64,000 bases of DNA from Guyanagaster necrorhizus. Its lineage: Eukaryota; Basidiomycota; Agaricomycetes; Agaricales; Physalacriaceae. A program made the translations under genes and the position numbers. The stretch is taken from the NCBI RefSeq assembly GCF_019112545.1, contig NW_025064934.1:124001-188000 (forward strand), given 5' to 3'. How positions within the stretch are numbered: position 1 is the stretch's first letter; the number at the start of each line of letters is the position of its first letter. This document shows positions 55,136-64,000 of the stretch, in pieces. Below the pieces are notes generated by a model. That model was not told the DNA's origin and did not search any database. It saw nothing but the letters and a program-made list of their open reading frames with translations.

Positions 55136-56802
55136 CTAGACCGTCAGACCCTCAGAAGCATCAACAGCGCTGGCGGACGCTTCCGCGCCCTCGGCCAAAG
55201 ACACGGTAGGGATGACACCGACGGGGTTGGAGTCGCTGGTGTCGAAAATGGCGGTGGTGTCGACGCCGACGGTGATGTATCCGACGAGACCGTCCTCGAG
55301 GGTGTCGCCCAGGAGTTCCGTAGATACGAAGGCGCTGTATCCGTCGTTGTTGGCTCCGCTGATGATGGAGTCCGCCTGGATTCATTACGGAGTCAGCACT
55401 AGTTAGTTGGTATACTACTGAAGAAGAGGAGGAAGGATGGACATCGTTCGTAACACGGGTGAGGGTACTCAAGTGGGCTGTGTAAGCTTCGATTTCGTAC
55501 ACTTGGTTGATGAGGGATTCTTGGAAGAACAGTTGGCTGTAATGTAATGAGAAAAGGTGATGATAATCATCGAGAGTACTCGCCCGACGTGTTGGATGCT
55601 CGAAGTCGCGAGAGTGTTGGTGCCGTCCTCGGAAACGGACCCATTGACGCTAGACGTGTGTGTGGTATTGTGACTCCGAGGTTAACTTGATAAAGAAAAT
55701 AGGGACGAACTGGACGGCAATATCTGGGTATGATGTCAGGATGGATGGATTCAAAGCGTAAGAAGAGGGCTCGAGCTTACGGATGTGGGTCGTACGCGAG
55801 GCGTAATATCCTGGGAAGATCGTAAGGAACCTGATAGTCGCAATCAACAACTCGCAAAAGTGGGGGGGGTTAGGAGAAATCGTACTCGGCGATACCGTTC
55901 TCGTCAGTTGCAGTGAACCCGTGGAGGAACGCCTTGTCATCAGTGGTTCCGTCCGAGCGGAGTGTCACACCTAAAAAAATGGATACACGATGAGTTAGTC
56001 AAGACGAACCGTCGTAGGGCTCGACAGTGTCCGGGTCAATCCCGGTGTATCCACTGGAATGCTCCAATTAAAAAAGCAGCACAGGATGGTGAAAGGAATG
56101 GTAAATGGTTACCTGTAAATGCCGTCTGCGTTGCAGTGCTGGTAAAGGAGAGGTAAAACGAAGAGGGAACAAAGCAGAGAGAGAACGCGCGAGTCTACCC
56201 AGAAGTCAATGTATGCGCCCTCAATCGGCTCGCACGTATCAACGTCGACTATAAACCATCATGGTTAGAAAAAAACGCACGTTCCATTCCAGAAGTAGAA
56301 GCAGACACACTCAGTCCGATATCCAGGTACAAATCGATACCGTCAGAGCCCTCACGAATATCACGACGGTACAGCTCCCCTGAAAAGAGTTCAGCGGCGA
56401 CAGTGGTTCTACGTCGCAGCCATACGGACCGTCAACGTAGTAGGGCCCAAAGATCGTGTCCGGGGACAAAATGCAAGTGTCGTTCTGGATGGTAGGATAC
56501 TTGGCTCGCGCTTCCAGATCCAGGCCGCGCGCAGCGAGCTTGGTGGTGGTGTCCTCGCTGAGGCGGCGCTGGAGACTTCGACGGCGGGCTTCCGCGAGGC
56601 TGCGCGTGCGCTTGGCGATAGTCGGCGCAGCCGGCGGCACCCCTGCGCGTGACTTGTCCCCAAACAAAGATCAGAAACGGTGGTGCGGAAAACGCGTTCG
56701 AAAAATACCTGAGGGCACTGGGGACGACGCCTTGTGCGGGTGTGCCGGAGTCGACGAAAGGAGCGAGAGCGCGAGGGTGGCGAGAGTGAATACTGAGCGC
56801 AT
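55136..56802 (-). CDS. Secreted intradiol ring-cleavage dioxygenase-like protein
   Basis: About a dozen exons. Starts MRSVFTLATLALSLLSSTPA, a signal peptide, then a basic propeptide-like region (TIAKRTRSLAEARRRSLQRR). The catalytic-type domain runs from CILSPDTIFGPYYVDGELYR through DIREGSDGIDLYLDIGLIDV, CEPIEGAYIDFWHCNADGIY, GVTLRSDGTTDDKAFLHGFT, TIFPGYYASRTTHIHI, QHVGQLFFQESLINQVYEI to a Ser/Ala-rich tail ending DASEGLTV. This matches the extracellular fungal branch of intradiol dioxygenases (Dioxygenase_C fold), which open catechol-type rings using non-haem Fe(III). The Tyr and His residues that usually bind iron (GPYYVDG, GYYASRTTHIH) are present. Intron 55,537-55,583 has a GC donor. Probably involved in breakdown of plant aromatics (inference). 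Frame intact. Confidence 0.88.
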
Positions 56803-58129
56803 CTTAAGAACGAGTCAGGAGATTTTTTGGTGATCCATGGCGAGCTCATTACGCCTCTTTTTAAACAAAGAGTCGCGTCGCCACCGCGGGGATTCCTGTA
56901 ATCTGCCTCCGAACTGCGCTTCGCACCACATGCCCAGAGTCGCTAATGTGTGCGTTCTCATTGGTTCGCCCGAACGAGTCTAAGCAAAAGAACATTCTGC
57001 TCCAACCTGCTGCAAAGTGCCAAGAGCACGATCGTTCGCTGATCGCGTGGCCAGAAAGATGGTAAAGGCCCGAGATTGAAAAAATTCAGCGTTCGTTGTT
57101 TGTTGCGACCCCGAGATGGATGACGCGAATCCAACCAACTGACCGTAAAAGTCATGAAAATCTCATAATGGGGAACTGCGCAGGGATCCTGGAAATTTCT
57201 GGCAGTCGGCTGGGCGTGCCTCGCCCAGACATTCGCGAGTGCCCGGTCCGACGCGTCGTTATTGGAGAGACGATCTCATGATCAGTAAACACGAACAACG
57301 GGGACGACCACAGTAAATTTCTGAGCCTGATACCGACACGCTGAGACGCACATGTCAAGAGTGAATGAATTTCTCGACAGAGAAACCTTACCCGTCATTT
57401 CTTTGTAGAAGAAATGGGTCTCACAAAGACCGAGGGATTGACAGTGACCGGCCGCCGATGGGAAATCGCTTAATGTTGCAATTTCGTGAGTCCAGGTGGA
57501 ACAAGTCACCTCTGCCGGCAGGAAAATGGCTCACATCCGAGGTTGGGGATAGAGCCGTGCAGAGAGACGCACCTGAGAGGTTCCGGGCGGATTTTCAGCC
57601 TCGAAAATGTATATAATAACTCCATGTGCATGAAAGGCACATGTGTGGTTGCTTTGGTATAGCCCTGGAACCGCAGATGAACTTCAAAGCTGTATGGCGC
57701 TGAGGAGGATTTAGATGTCTGAGCACTGCATACGAAGTTGCGTGGATCGAGCACCATAGCAGGAAAATTATCGTATGGAAGCAGAAAGACCAAGATTTGA
57801 AATAAAACAGAAGGTCATCGTGGTCTTGAACAACGCCGAATAAGTAGCACAGCCTTCAGGAACGGGCGATCTTTGCTTACTGGGTCCATGCTGTGTAAAC
57901 TAGAGGGATGTAGCAGTGCTACATCTTGTATACTTGCGTCTGACGTGCCATGATGGTATTGGCCTCAGCCGCCTCATAGCCAATCCCCACAGTTCTTGTA
58001 TACTTTCTGTAATTTCTAGTACTTTTCCACATACCAGTACAATCATTAATGGAAGGGATAAGTTAAATCACAGAGCCCAGAAGAGAGTTTAACAAAGGAG
58101 TGCTATCCGAGTGTAAGTTCATGTCGGAT
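56803..58129. other. Intergenic, promoter side of the dioxygenase gene
   Basis: No gene recognised on either strand across 1.3 kb. 56,803-57,100 is the likely dioxygenase promoter (aaacaaagag, CCAAT-like attggttc). 57,900-58,129 is the 3' flank of the amylase-like gene. Confidence 0.4.
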
Positions 58130-60264
58130 TCAGATGAAAGAATGGAATGTTGCGATTAAACCAACGAAAGTAGCAACGCCGGACACCAGTAGATGATCAA
58201 TTGTGATTCTGCGCGCGCCATTCTGTGCTGCTCCAGTACAAAGTGTCCCTTTGCTATCCAGATATCGCGCGAGTAAGATGACCTAGCCACGTTTTGTGAG
58301 GTGATTTGTGGTAGAACATCCGAAGAACTTACTTGAGGCAGGCCATACCTCGACTCTACGGTCAGGCTACCAGTGACGGGATCGACGTTGTAAGGCTGAC
58401 ACGTCAATACATCTATCAAAGTCTGCCCCTTCAAAAAGAGACCAGCATCTTCGGGTATGGTCCATGTAGCCGTGCTAGAGTTTCCGGCATTCGTAAGAAG
58501 AGCAAGGAGAGGAGGTTTGGATACCGCTATCACATTGTCGTTTGACTGAGGAATGAAGGTCATCTGATGGGTCGTTAGTTTCATGGACAAATGTAGAGAA
58601 CCGTGGGGTCTTGTCCTACCTGGGTGGTCAAGAAGTCCTGTTTCGAATTGATGGCAAGCTTTCGTACGGCATTCAAGTTAGTCATATGTTGCACGAGCGG
58701 CTTTTGGTAGACGCGGTAGTAACTTGACCATAATCTATTTCAAGCAAGGTCCAATAAGCGCTGGTCAAATAAGCGTATTTGGTACGTACGGTTCGTGGTT
58801 ACTGGGGACAGCACCACCTTGAAAACCCTGTTCCTGTCCTACAACGTCAATTAGCACTGCGATACAGTCTTCAAGAAGGTAACGTACCGTAGTAAACGAT
58901 AGGTATGCCGTCGTGAATGAACGGCCAAGTGACAGCATTCTTAATCAGAGACTCATCCTTTGTAAAAGACGGGAAGCGAGGCTGATCATAGTTCTCCACG
59001 AAAGATCCAGTCATGCATAGGCCACTAGCATACTTTTCTTGCGATTCGATGACGGTGCTCATGAGGCTGTCGAAATTGCCATTCGTATCGGAAAAGGCAT
59101 CCGTCATCGTGAACCAGGTCGGATAATCGAGTACAGCGTCGAGGACCTCTATCCAGCTACTTAGGTCAATACATGAATAAGCAGATACAGAACCACGAAC
59201 GAGTGTAATCGCTTGTATAGCTGACATTGTCGCTGAGAATCTGATAGTAATGGCATCAAAATGAATCTCCTACTAATTCATAGTAGATGACATACCTCAC
59301 CCATAGCGAATACGCCCGCCGCCCCGGTGAAATCGCGCCAGAATGATTGGCGAATATACCGAGCGGCTGAGATTCGCAGACCATCAATATGATACTCCAG
59401 CACTAGATCCTGGATCCAGTTCCTGAGCATCTCGAAGTTTGTCGGGTTTTCGGTGTCGATATCAAGGAGTGGGAGACTGAAAACAGGAGTCAGTAGAAGC
59501 TGATTATCTATTTGAGATGGGGTCGTACCTGGCATCTCCGAGCCAGCATTGTTCGACCTCGGTTTGGTTCGAATTGTCGGTTATGAAGCATTGAGGATGG
59601 AAATCATTCACTGATGTGAATGGAGTTAGAGAAGAAAAATCAAAGGATTGTGGGATTTTATCTGAGATGTTAGTCGGGGTAGCTGCATAGCTTGATACGC
59701 GAAAATGAGGTCATTGAGTTTCGACATTAGCATTATGGACTTACTGATTAACAAGCACGTCGACCATGAGATACATATCTCGATCATGAAGCGCGGAACT
59801 GAGCGATTTCAAGTCACCAGGTGTACCGAATTTTGGGTTGAGGACGTTTAAATCTCGGGTCCAATAGCTTCCGTGAGAATCAGCATGATAAAGCGGAATG
59901 AAATGTCCATGCTTGCCCGTGATATGCATCCCCATAAGCTGTTTCCTCTTCAATGTTCGCTGAAACGGGAGAGATCCAGACAGCATCGAAGCCAATGTTC
60001 TGTATATAGTCAAGATGGTTGATGAGGCCCTGCCATGTTCCACCGCAGTATTTTCTTGCTTTGGGATCACAAGGACTAGCAGAGTCATTAGCCGTTGCAA
60101 ATCTGTCGATGACGACCTGTTTACGAGTAGGATAAGCAATAAGGATAGACCTTTTGAAACATTCAGCGCACCTGGTATATCGACCTCGATCGCCAATCGG
60201 CGGCCGATGCTGCAAATGCTGGCACGACAAAAAAGAGTGTAGTCGCGAGAGAACGAAACAGCAT
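58130..60264 (-). CDS. GPI-anchored alpha-amylase-like GH13 protein, nucleophile Asp replaced by Ser
   Basis: Many exons. Signal peptide MLFRSLATTLFFVVPAFAAS, then Taka-amylase-type GH13 sequence: SRSIYQVVIDRFA, CGGTWQGLINHLDYIQNIGF, DAVWISPVSANIEE, AYGDAYHGYWTRDLNVLN, YLMVDVLVNH (region I), CWLGDA, HIDGLRISAARYI (region II), FAMGE (region III acid present) and FVENYDQPRF (region IV; Asp present, usual His is Tyr). In region II active enzymes read GLRIDxxKH: the nucleophile Asp is Ser here (codon 59,370-59,368). A C-terminal beta-domain and a hydrophobic end (LLVSGVATFVGLIATF) suggest a GPI anchor. Intron 59,868-59,916 has a GC donor. The frame is intact, so the protein is probably made, but normal starch hydrolysis is doubtful; a binding or remodelling role is an inference. 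Confidence 0.88.
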
Positions 60265-61122
60265 GGCGGGTTGCAGGTAACGAAGACTGGGGAACCTGCT
60301 TTAAACGAACATCTAAAAGTCCAATGGTCAGCCAACAGTACATATTTAGAGCATTAAAGTGAAAAAAATGAAGGCATGGTCAATACCAGATATTGAATCA
60401 TTTGTCGCAAGAATGACCACGTGCAGACGTGATCCTTCGGTAGATCTGAGTTTTGGATGAGAAGGAAGCATCGTCACTCTGGAGTTGTCGTCAAGCATTC
60501 GTCCGTAAATAGAGTCACGGGATCTTGAATGGCTACGGAAGGTGATGAATCTTCTGAGAAAGAAAAGTAGAGAAGGGCGAATAGAAGCAGACCGAAGGAT
60601 GCAGCATAAACAGTCAGAGCTGAGAACTCGGCATAAATTGGTGTTCGGGAGGTGAAGTCTGTTGGGATTTTGCTGGAAAGTTCTAGAAAGGGCAATCTGG
60701 CATCATGCCGAGAGTTGACGAGTAAGCTCGAGAGAAAGAGAAAGTTGTAGTAAATTCTAGATATAAGCCTGGAGAGTATAAATACAAGCTCTGTAGGAGC
60801 TGTAGAATAAGAAGTTCATTCCATCTGGCCTTACCAGCCTGGAGTCTACCCTGCGCATCACCGAGGATTTCCAACGAAGTCCATTCAGGAGTGGTGAGTG
60901 TTATGAACTGACCTTCTATTTCGCGGTGTAGAATAGTTGATGGTCTTGAGCCTCATAATTGGGCTAGTTTTGTCGTCACACGGAGATAACGTTGAAAATT
61001 GGCACGGATAACACCGGAGGGTTGCAGGGGTTAAGCGATTTACGATGGCATAAAAACGGATAGAAGGAGGGTAAACTTCATTAGTCCATGAATTCATACA
61101 CAAATGTCGCCGGGTCCAATAG
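60265..61122. other. Intergenic between P450 and amylase-like gene
   Basis: Contains the amylase-like promoter. A 73-codon minus-strand frame (60,474-60,695) has a hydrophobic stretch (YAASFGLLLFALLYFSFS) and could be a small membrane protein, but no family or splice support is seen. Confidence 0.35.
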
Positions 61123-63469
61123 TCATTGTTCGGAACTTAGGATGTAGTCTTCAGCCTCCTTCGATCGAGGCTTGATCGAACATTTGAAAGGTTCCGGTAG
61201 ACTTTTGCAGGATTGTCGATCAGTGCAACTGAGATATTAAAGAAAAACGCGTTGCGTACCAAACCAGTCCTGTATAAACTTTGTCACTCGGTTCTATAAT
61301 CATGCCATTTTCATCGACTGCTTTCGTGATATCGAAGACGGCAAGTATCGAAGCCACAGTAATCCATACAGATGCGTAGGCCAAATGCCTTCCTGGACAT
61401 ATCCTGCAAAGATTCTTTCAGGGAATCATTTTAGTGGCCGAAGGAACATGTCAAACCTTCGACCATAACCAAACGCTACTATGGTGGGATCTTTGACTGT
61501 AAGATCCAGTCTCCCATTTTTCATGAATCGGTCAGGATTGAAGGAAAAAGGATCCGGATACGCCACCTGCAGATGATGAGAAATTAGATCCTGTAAGAGT
61601 CACGGAGAAGTGCGAACCTCATCGTGAAGAATTGCCCTGGATAATTGTTAAACAAATTATAGGATATTTATCTAAAACTCGCGTACCATGTGTTGGGAAC
61701 AACCACAGAACCAGCAGGAAGCCGATAGCCTTTATAGACGTCATCTATTTCGAGAAGATGCGGTATCGCTGTCCAATAACTTTGAGATATGCAACGACAC
61801 GTTCGTTTCCCCAGCGGCCTTACCAATGGGAGTAACATTTTTCCATCGCAACACTTCTTTGACGATTGCTGTGACATAAGGCATTGATTCCTGGTCATCG
61901 AATGTGGGGAGTCTTTCCTGATGGAGAACTCGATCGATCTCTGCTTGCCCTTTTCTTTGTGCTTCCGGGTTAAACAGTGCCCCAAGAATAAATGTCGCGA
62001 ATGCAGAAACGGTCTATACACGGGAGGGTGAGATATGCTTTTAGGCAACAAATGTGTGGGATTTACCGTGTCCGACCCAGCTTCAATGACAACAATCAGT
62101 TCCGTTGACATCAGCGTTGATTGAAGAAACTGACCGGCATACATAGTTCCAGCAGTATTCTTGATGATCCGTTGTTGGCATGCCATATCTTGCTCGGCAC
62201 CTATCCTATCCAAATTGGAGGAAGTGAAGGACGGTTTGTACGAACCATCAGCCTAGAGATAGAAGCACTGTTACCATTATGCAATTGCAGCAATCAATAC
62301 CCAACTGACGATTTGGCGGATCGTCTCGCCATATGGGATGTCGACCATCCTTCGAGCCAATACTTTCCATTCTTTAGCTGTCCGCTGGAATCCAGCCCCC
62401 GGGAACCATTCTGGAGTGTACTCAGTCGCACGTCAGACAGCGAACAATGAGCAGAGGTTACCTGGTACGTATTTCAAAATCGGTAGAAAGTCCTGTTGAT
62501 TATGTGTGAGCTGTCGACAATCCAAGAACAGAAAATGCCGGCATACCACCAAGAAGGTTCCCGGTACAACAGCGAGCCCGACAGTGTGCATTGCATCTTC
62601 TGCGACGGCAACGAAAGGGTCTCCATCTGGAAGGATATCAATACCGTACGTTATAGACATGATGACACGGGCAGCCATACTGCAGTGATTGGTTATTACT
62701 AAAACTGCATCACGACCATTGTCACTCACTAACGAAGGTGGGTCATGAAGTCTTCAGGCCTGTCCAATAACCGTCGTAGTAGTTCGCGAGTAGCATCAAG
62801 CACCTGAGGATGGAAGTGCAATGCCGCTTTGGCGTTCAATGTCTGCTGGCAAAGGCGGCGGTGGGCACGCCTAAAATGCACGTCGAGTTTGTCATCAAAT
62901 TTGGTACGGAAAAACTGAATTACCAATCGTTTCCTAGAATTACTCTTCTCAGAGACGCCGAAATCAACGGTGAAAGATCAGCTTACCGTAGGGCATGAGG
63001 CCTACCAGAAAGTCCCATCCCATCAATTCTCTAACCATTGAGAGATGAGCTCTATGCGTTTCAATGTATTGAGCTTCTTCTACGACCACCAGAATAGGAG
63101 AAATATTTACCTGCTTGAATAAATTGACGATCGTTTATCGAGAAGATCAGAAGTAGCTTCCAACGAGTTGAGGACAATAATGGAAGTTCCAACCACGTCG
63201 AGATGTATGATATCGGAGTCTGCACCAGCTTCAGCATTTCAGTTTCGTTTCCAGACACAGAAAATAATATCACCGTGCTCTTTCCCCCATCTATGATACG
63301 TCTCCCACTCGAACGAAGTAGGCATGTCTTTGAGATTCCCGATAAGGAATCGCTTCTTGGGACCAGGGGGCAGAGAGAGTTGCCAAGACTGAGACCTGCG
63401 CAAGTGCAGAAGTACAGCCAGGGCGATAGAGATGATGCCAGCGATGATGTCAAGGTAAATCATGGTCAT
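61123..63469 (-). CDS. Cytochrome P450 monooxygenase
   Basis: Multi-exon. The N-terminus MTMIYLDIIAGIISIALAVL is an ER membrane anchor, followed by the proline hinge LPPGPKKRFLIGNLKDMP. Then WETYHRWGKEHGDII, MVRELMGWDFLVGLMPYG, RRAHRRLCQQTLN and the I-helix NTAGTMYAAGSDTVSAF (oxygen-binding AGxDT as AGSDT), the ExxR motif in VKEVLRW, DDVYKGYRLPAGSVVVPNTW, PFSFNPDRFM and the haem-binding loop FGYGRRICPGRHLAY with its Cys. All core P450 features are present and the frame is intact to TGA at 61,123-61,125. It resembles the fungal P450s used in secondary metabolism or xenobiotic oxidation; I cannot assign a CYP family. No neighbouring terpene or polyketide synthase is visible, so a biosynthetic cluster is not supported. 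Confidence 0.9.
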
Positions 63470-64000
63470 CGTTACCAATGAAGCTGTGCGAGAGTCGGTA
63501 TTATTATGTTCGAATACCCCCCGGAGAAGTCACGGCACCGATGGACTGCTTCGATATCGGTGGATCAAAACATGATGTCTTCCTGTGAAAGTGCCCAGGA
63601 AGGTAAGTTCTTCTCGAGAGGGGGGGAAGCTGGCCCGTTGTCGTTTTAATTGAGTGGAATATTTGAAATAGACAAAGTGATGAACATTAGCTTACAAGAC
63701 CGCTTCAACTTTTTGAATACGTGCGTCCAGAAATTGTGCTGGCTTTCGGAGTAAAACCCATATTTTGGACCAACAGATGCAGCCGCAGTAACAGCGAAAA
63801 TGCCTTCGCTACTGCCAGTGGGTGTCCACAAGGCTTGCGGCTTAAAGTTTGAAGTCGGGGATATACCGTATTCAGTCGAAGACGGCCTGCTTGCCCCCGA
63901 GGTCACGGTCGTGGTATGATATTATATGCTCATATCACTAGTGCCGACCTAGCCAGCCACCTCTAAAGGGGAGACCTGTGTCAAGAAGGTCAGTCGACAC
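63470..64000. other. Upstream region of the P450, no gene recognised
   Basis: Likely P450 promoter. A minus-strand open frame at 63,646-63,906 has no ATG at its left end and no recognised motif. Confidence 0.35.

Noticed and set aside
58130..63469. Secondary-metabolite cluster around the P450
   Set aside because: The neighbours are an amylase-like protein and a dioxygenase-like protein with no synthase, transporter or regulator in between.
1..64000. CRISPR arrays, rRNA or tRNA genes
   Set aside because: No spaced direct repeats, rRNA-like blocks or convincing tRNA cloverleafs were seen by eye.

Overview
The window reads as genomic DNA of a filamentous basidiomycete, probably an Agaricomycete. 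Genes carry many introns of about 50 bp with GTNNGN/CAG borders, some introns use GC-AG borders, and the gene set is typically fungal: an oligopeptide (OPT) transporter, APC11, a PSP1-domain protein, a secreted intradiol-dioxygenase-like protein, an amylase-like GH13 protein and a P450. The mobile DNA is nested chromodomain Ty3/Gypsy elements. Most genes were rebuilt here by hand-splicing, so exon borders are inferences supported by splice signals and family motifs.

Layout. 1-17.3 kb is CpG-normal host DNA: the 3' part of an OPT transporter (+), a small coiled-coil protein resembling augmin subunit HAUS1 (-) divergent from APC11 (+), a PSP1 C-terminal-domain protein (+), a gene-poor stretch with a coding fragment and poly-G tracts, and a small tail-anchored-type protein (-). 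17.4-47.48 kb is an AT-rich block strongly depleted in CpG and built of nested retroelements. A chromodomain Gypsy element (Gypsy-1, 18,114 to about 41,334) is interrupted by two copies of a 1.8-kb repeat, an LTR-like insertion, and a complete 10.3-kb Gypsy-2 element. Gypsy-2 has 498-bp LTRs and a perfect 5-bp target duplication, and itself carries a third 1.8-kb repeat and a 524-bp solo LTR. Further solo LTRs and repeats fill 41.3-47.48 kb. Stop codons in these elements are mostly TGA where Arg (CGA) or Trp is expected, and LTR comparison shows reciprocal TG/CA pairs, the mark of methyl-CpG deamination.

47.48-52.5 kb is host DNA at the edge of the block, holding three consecutive decayed genes (TatD-type nuclease, UCH-type ubiquitin hydrolase, secreted double-psi beta-barrel protein) and dispersed repeats whose relatives lie beside or inside the block. 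52.5-64 kb holds a conserved fungal protein of unknown function, the secreted dioxygenase-like protein, the GPI-anchored amylase-like protein and a P450.

Most notable: Gypsy-2 carries, antisense between pol and its 3' LTR, a spliced coding region with Zn2Cys6-like cysteine spacing; the GH13 protein has Ser where the catalytic nucleophile Asp should be; and both Gypsy reverse transcriptases have lost an Asp of the YLDD box through a CpG-to-CpA change.
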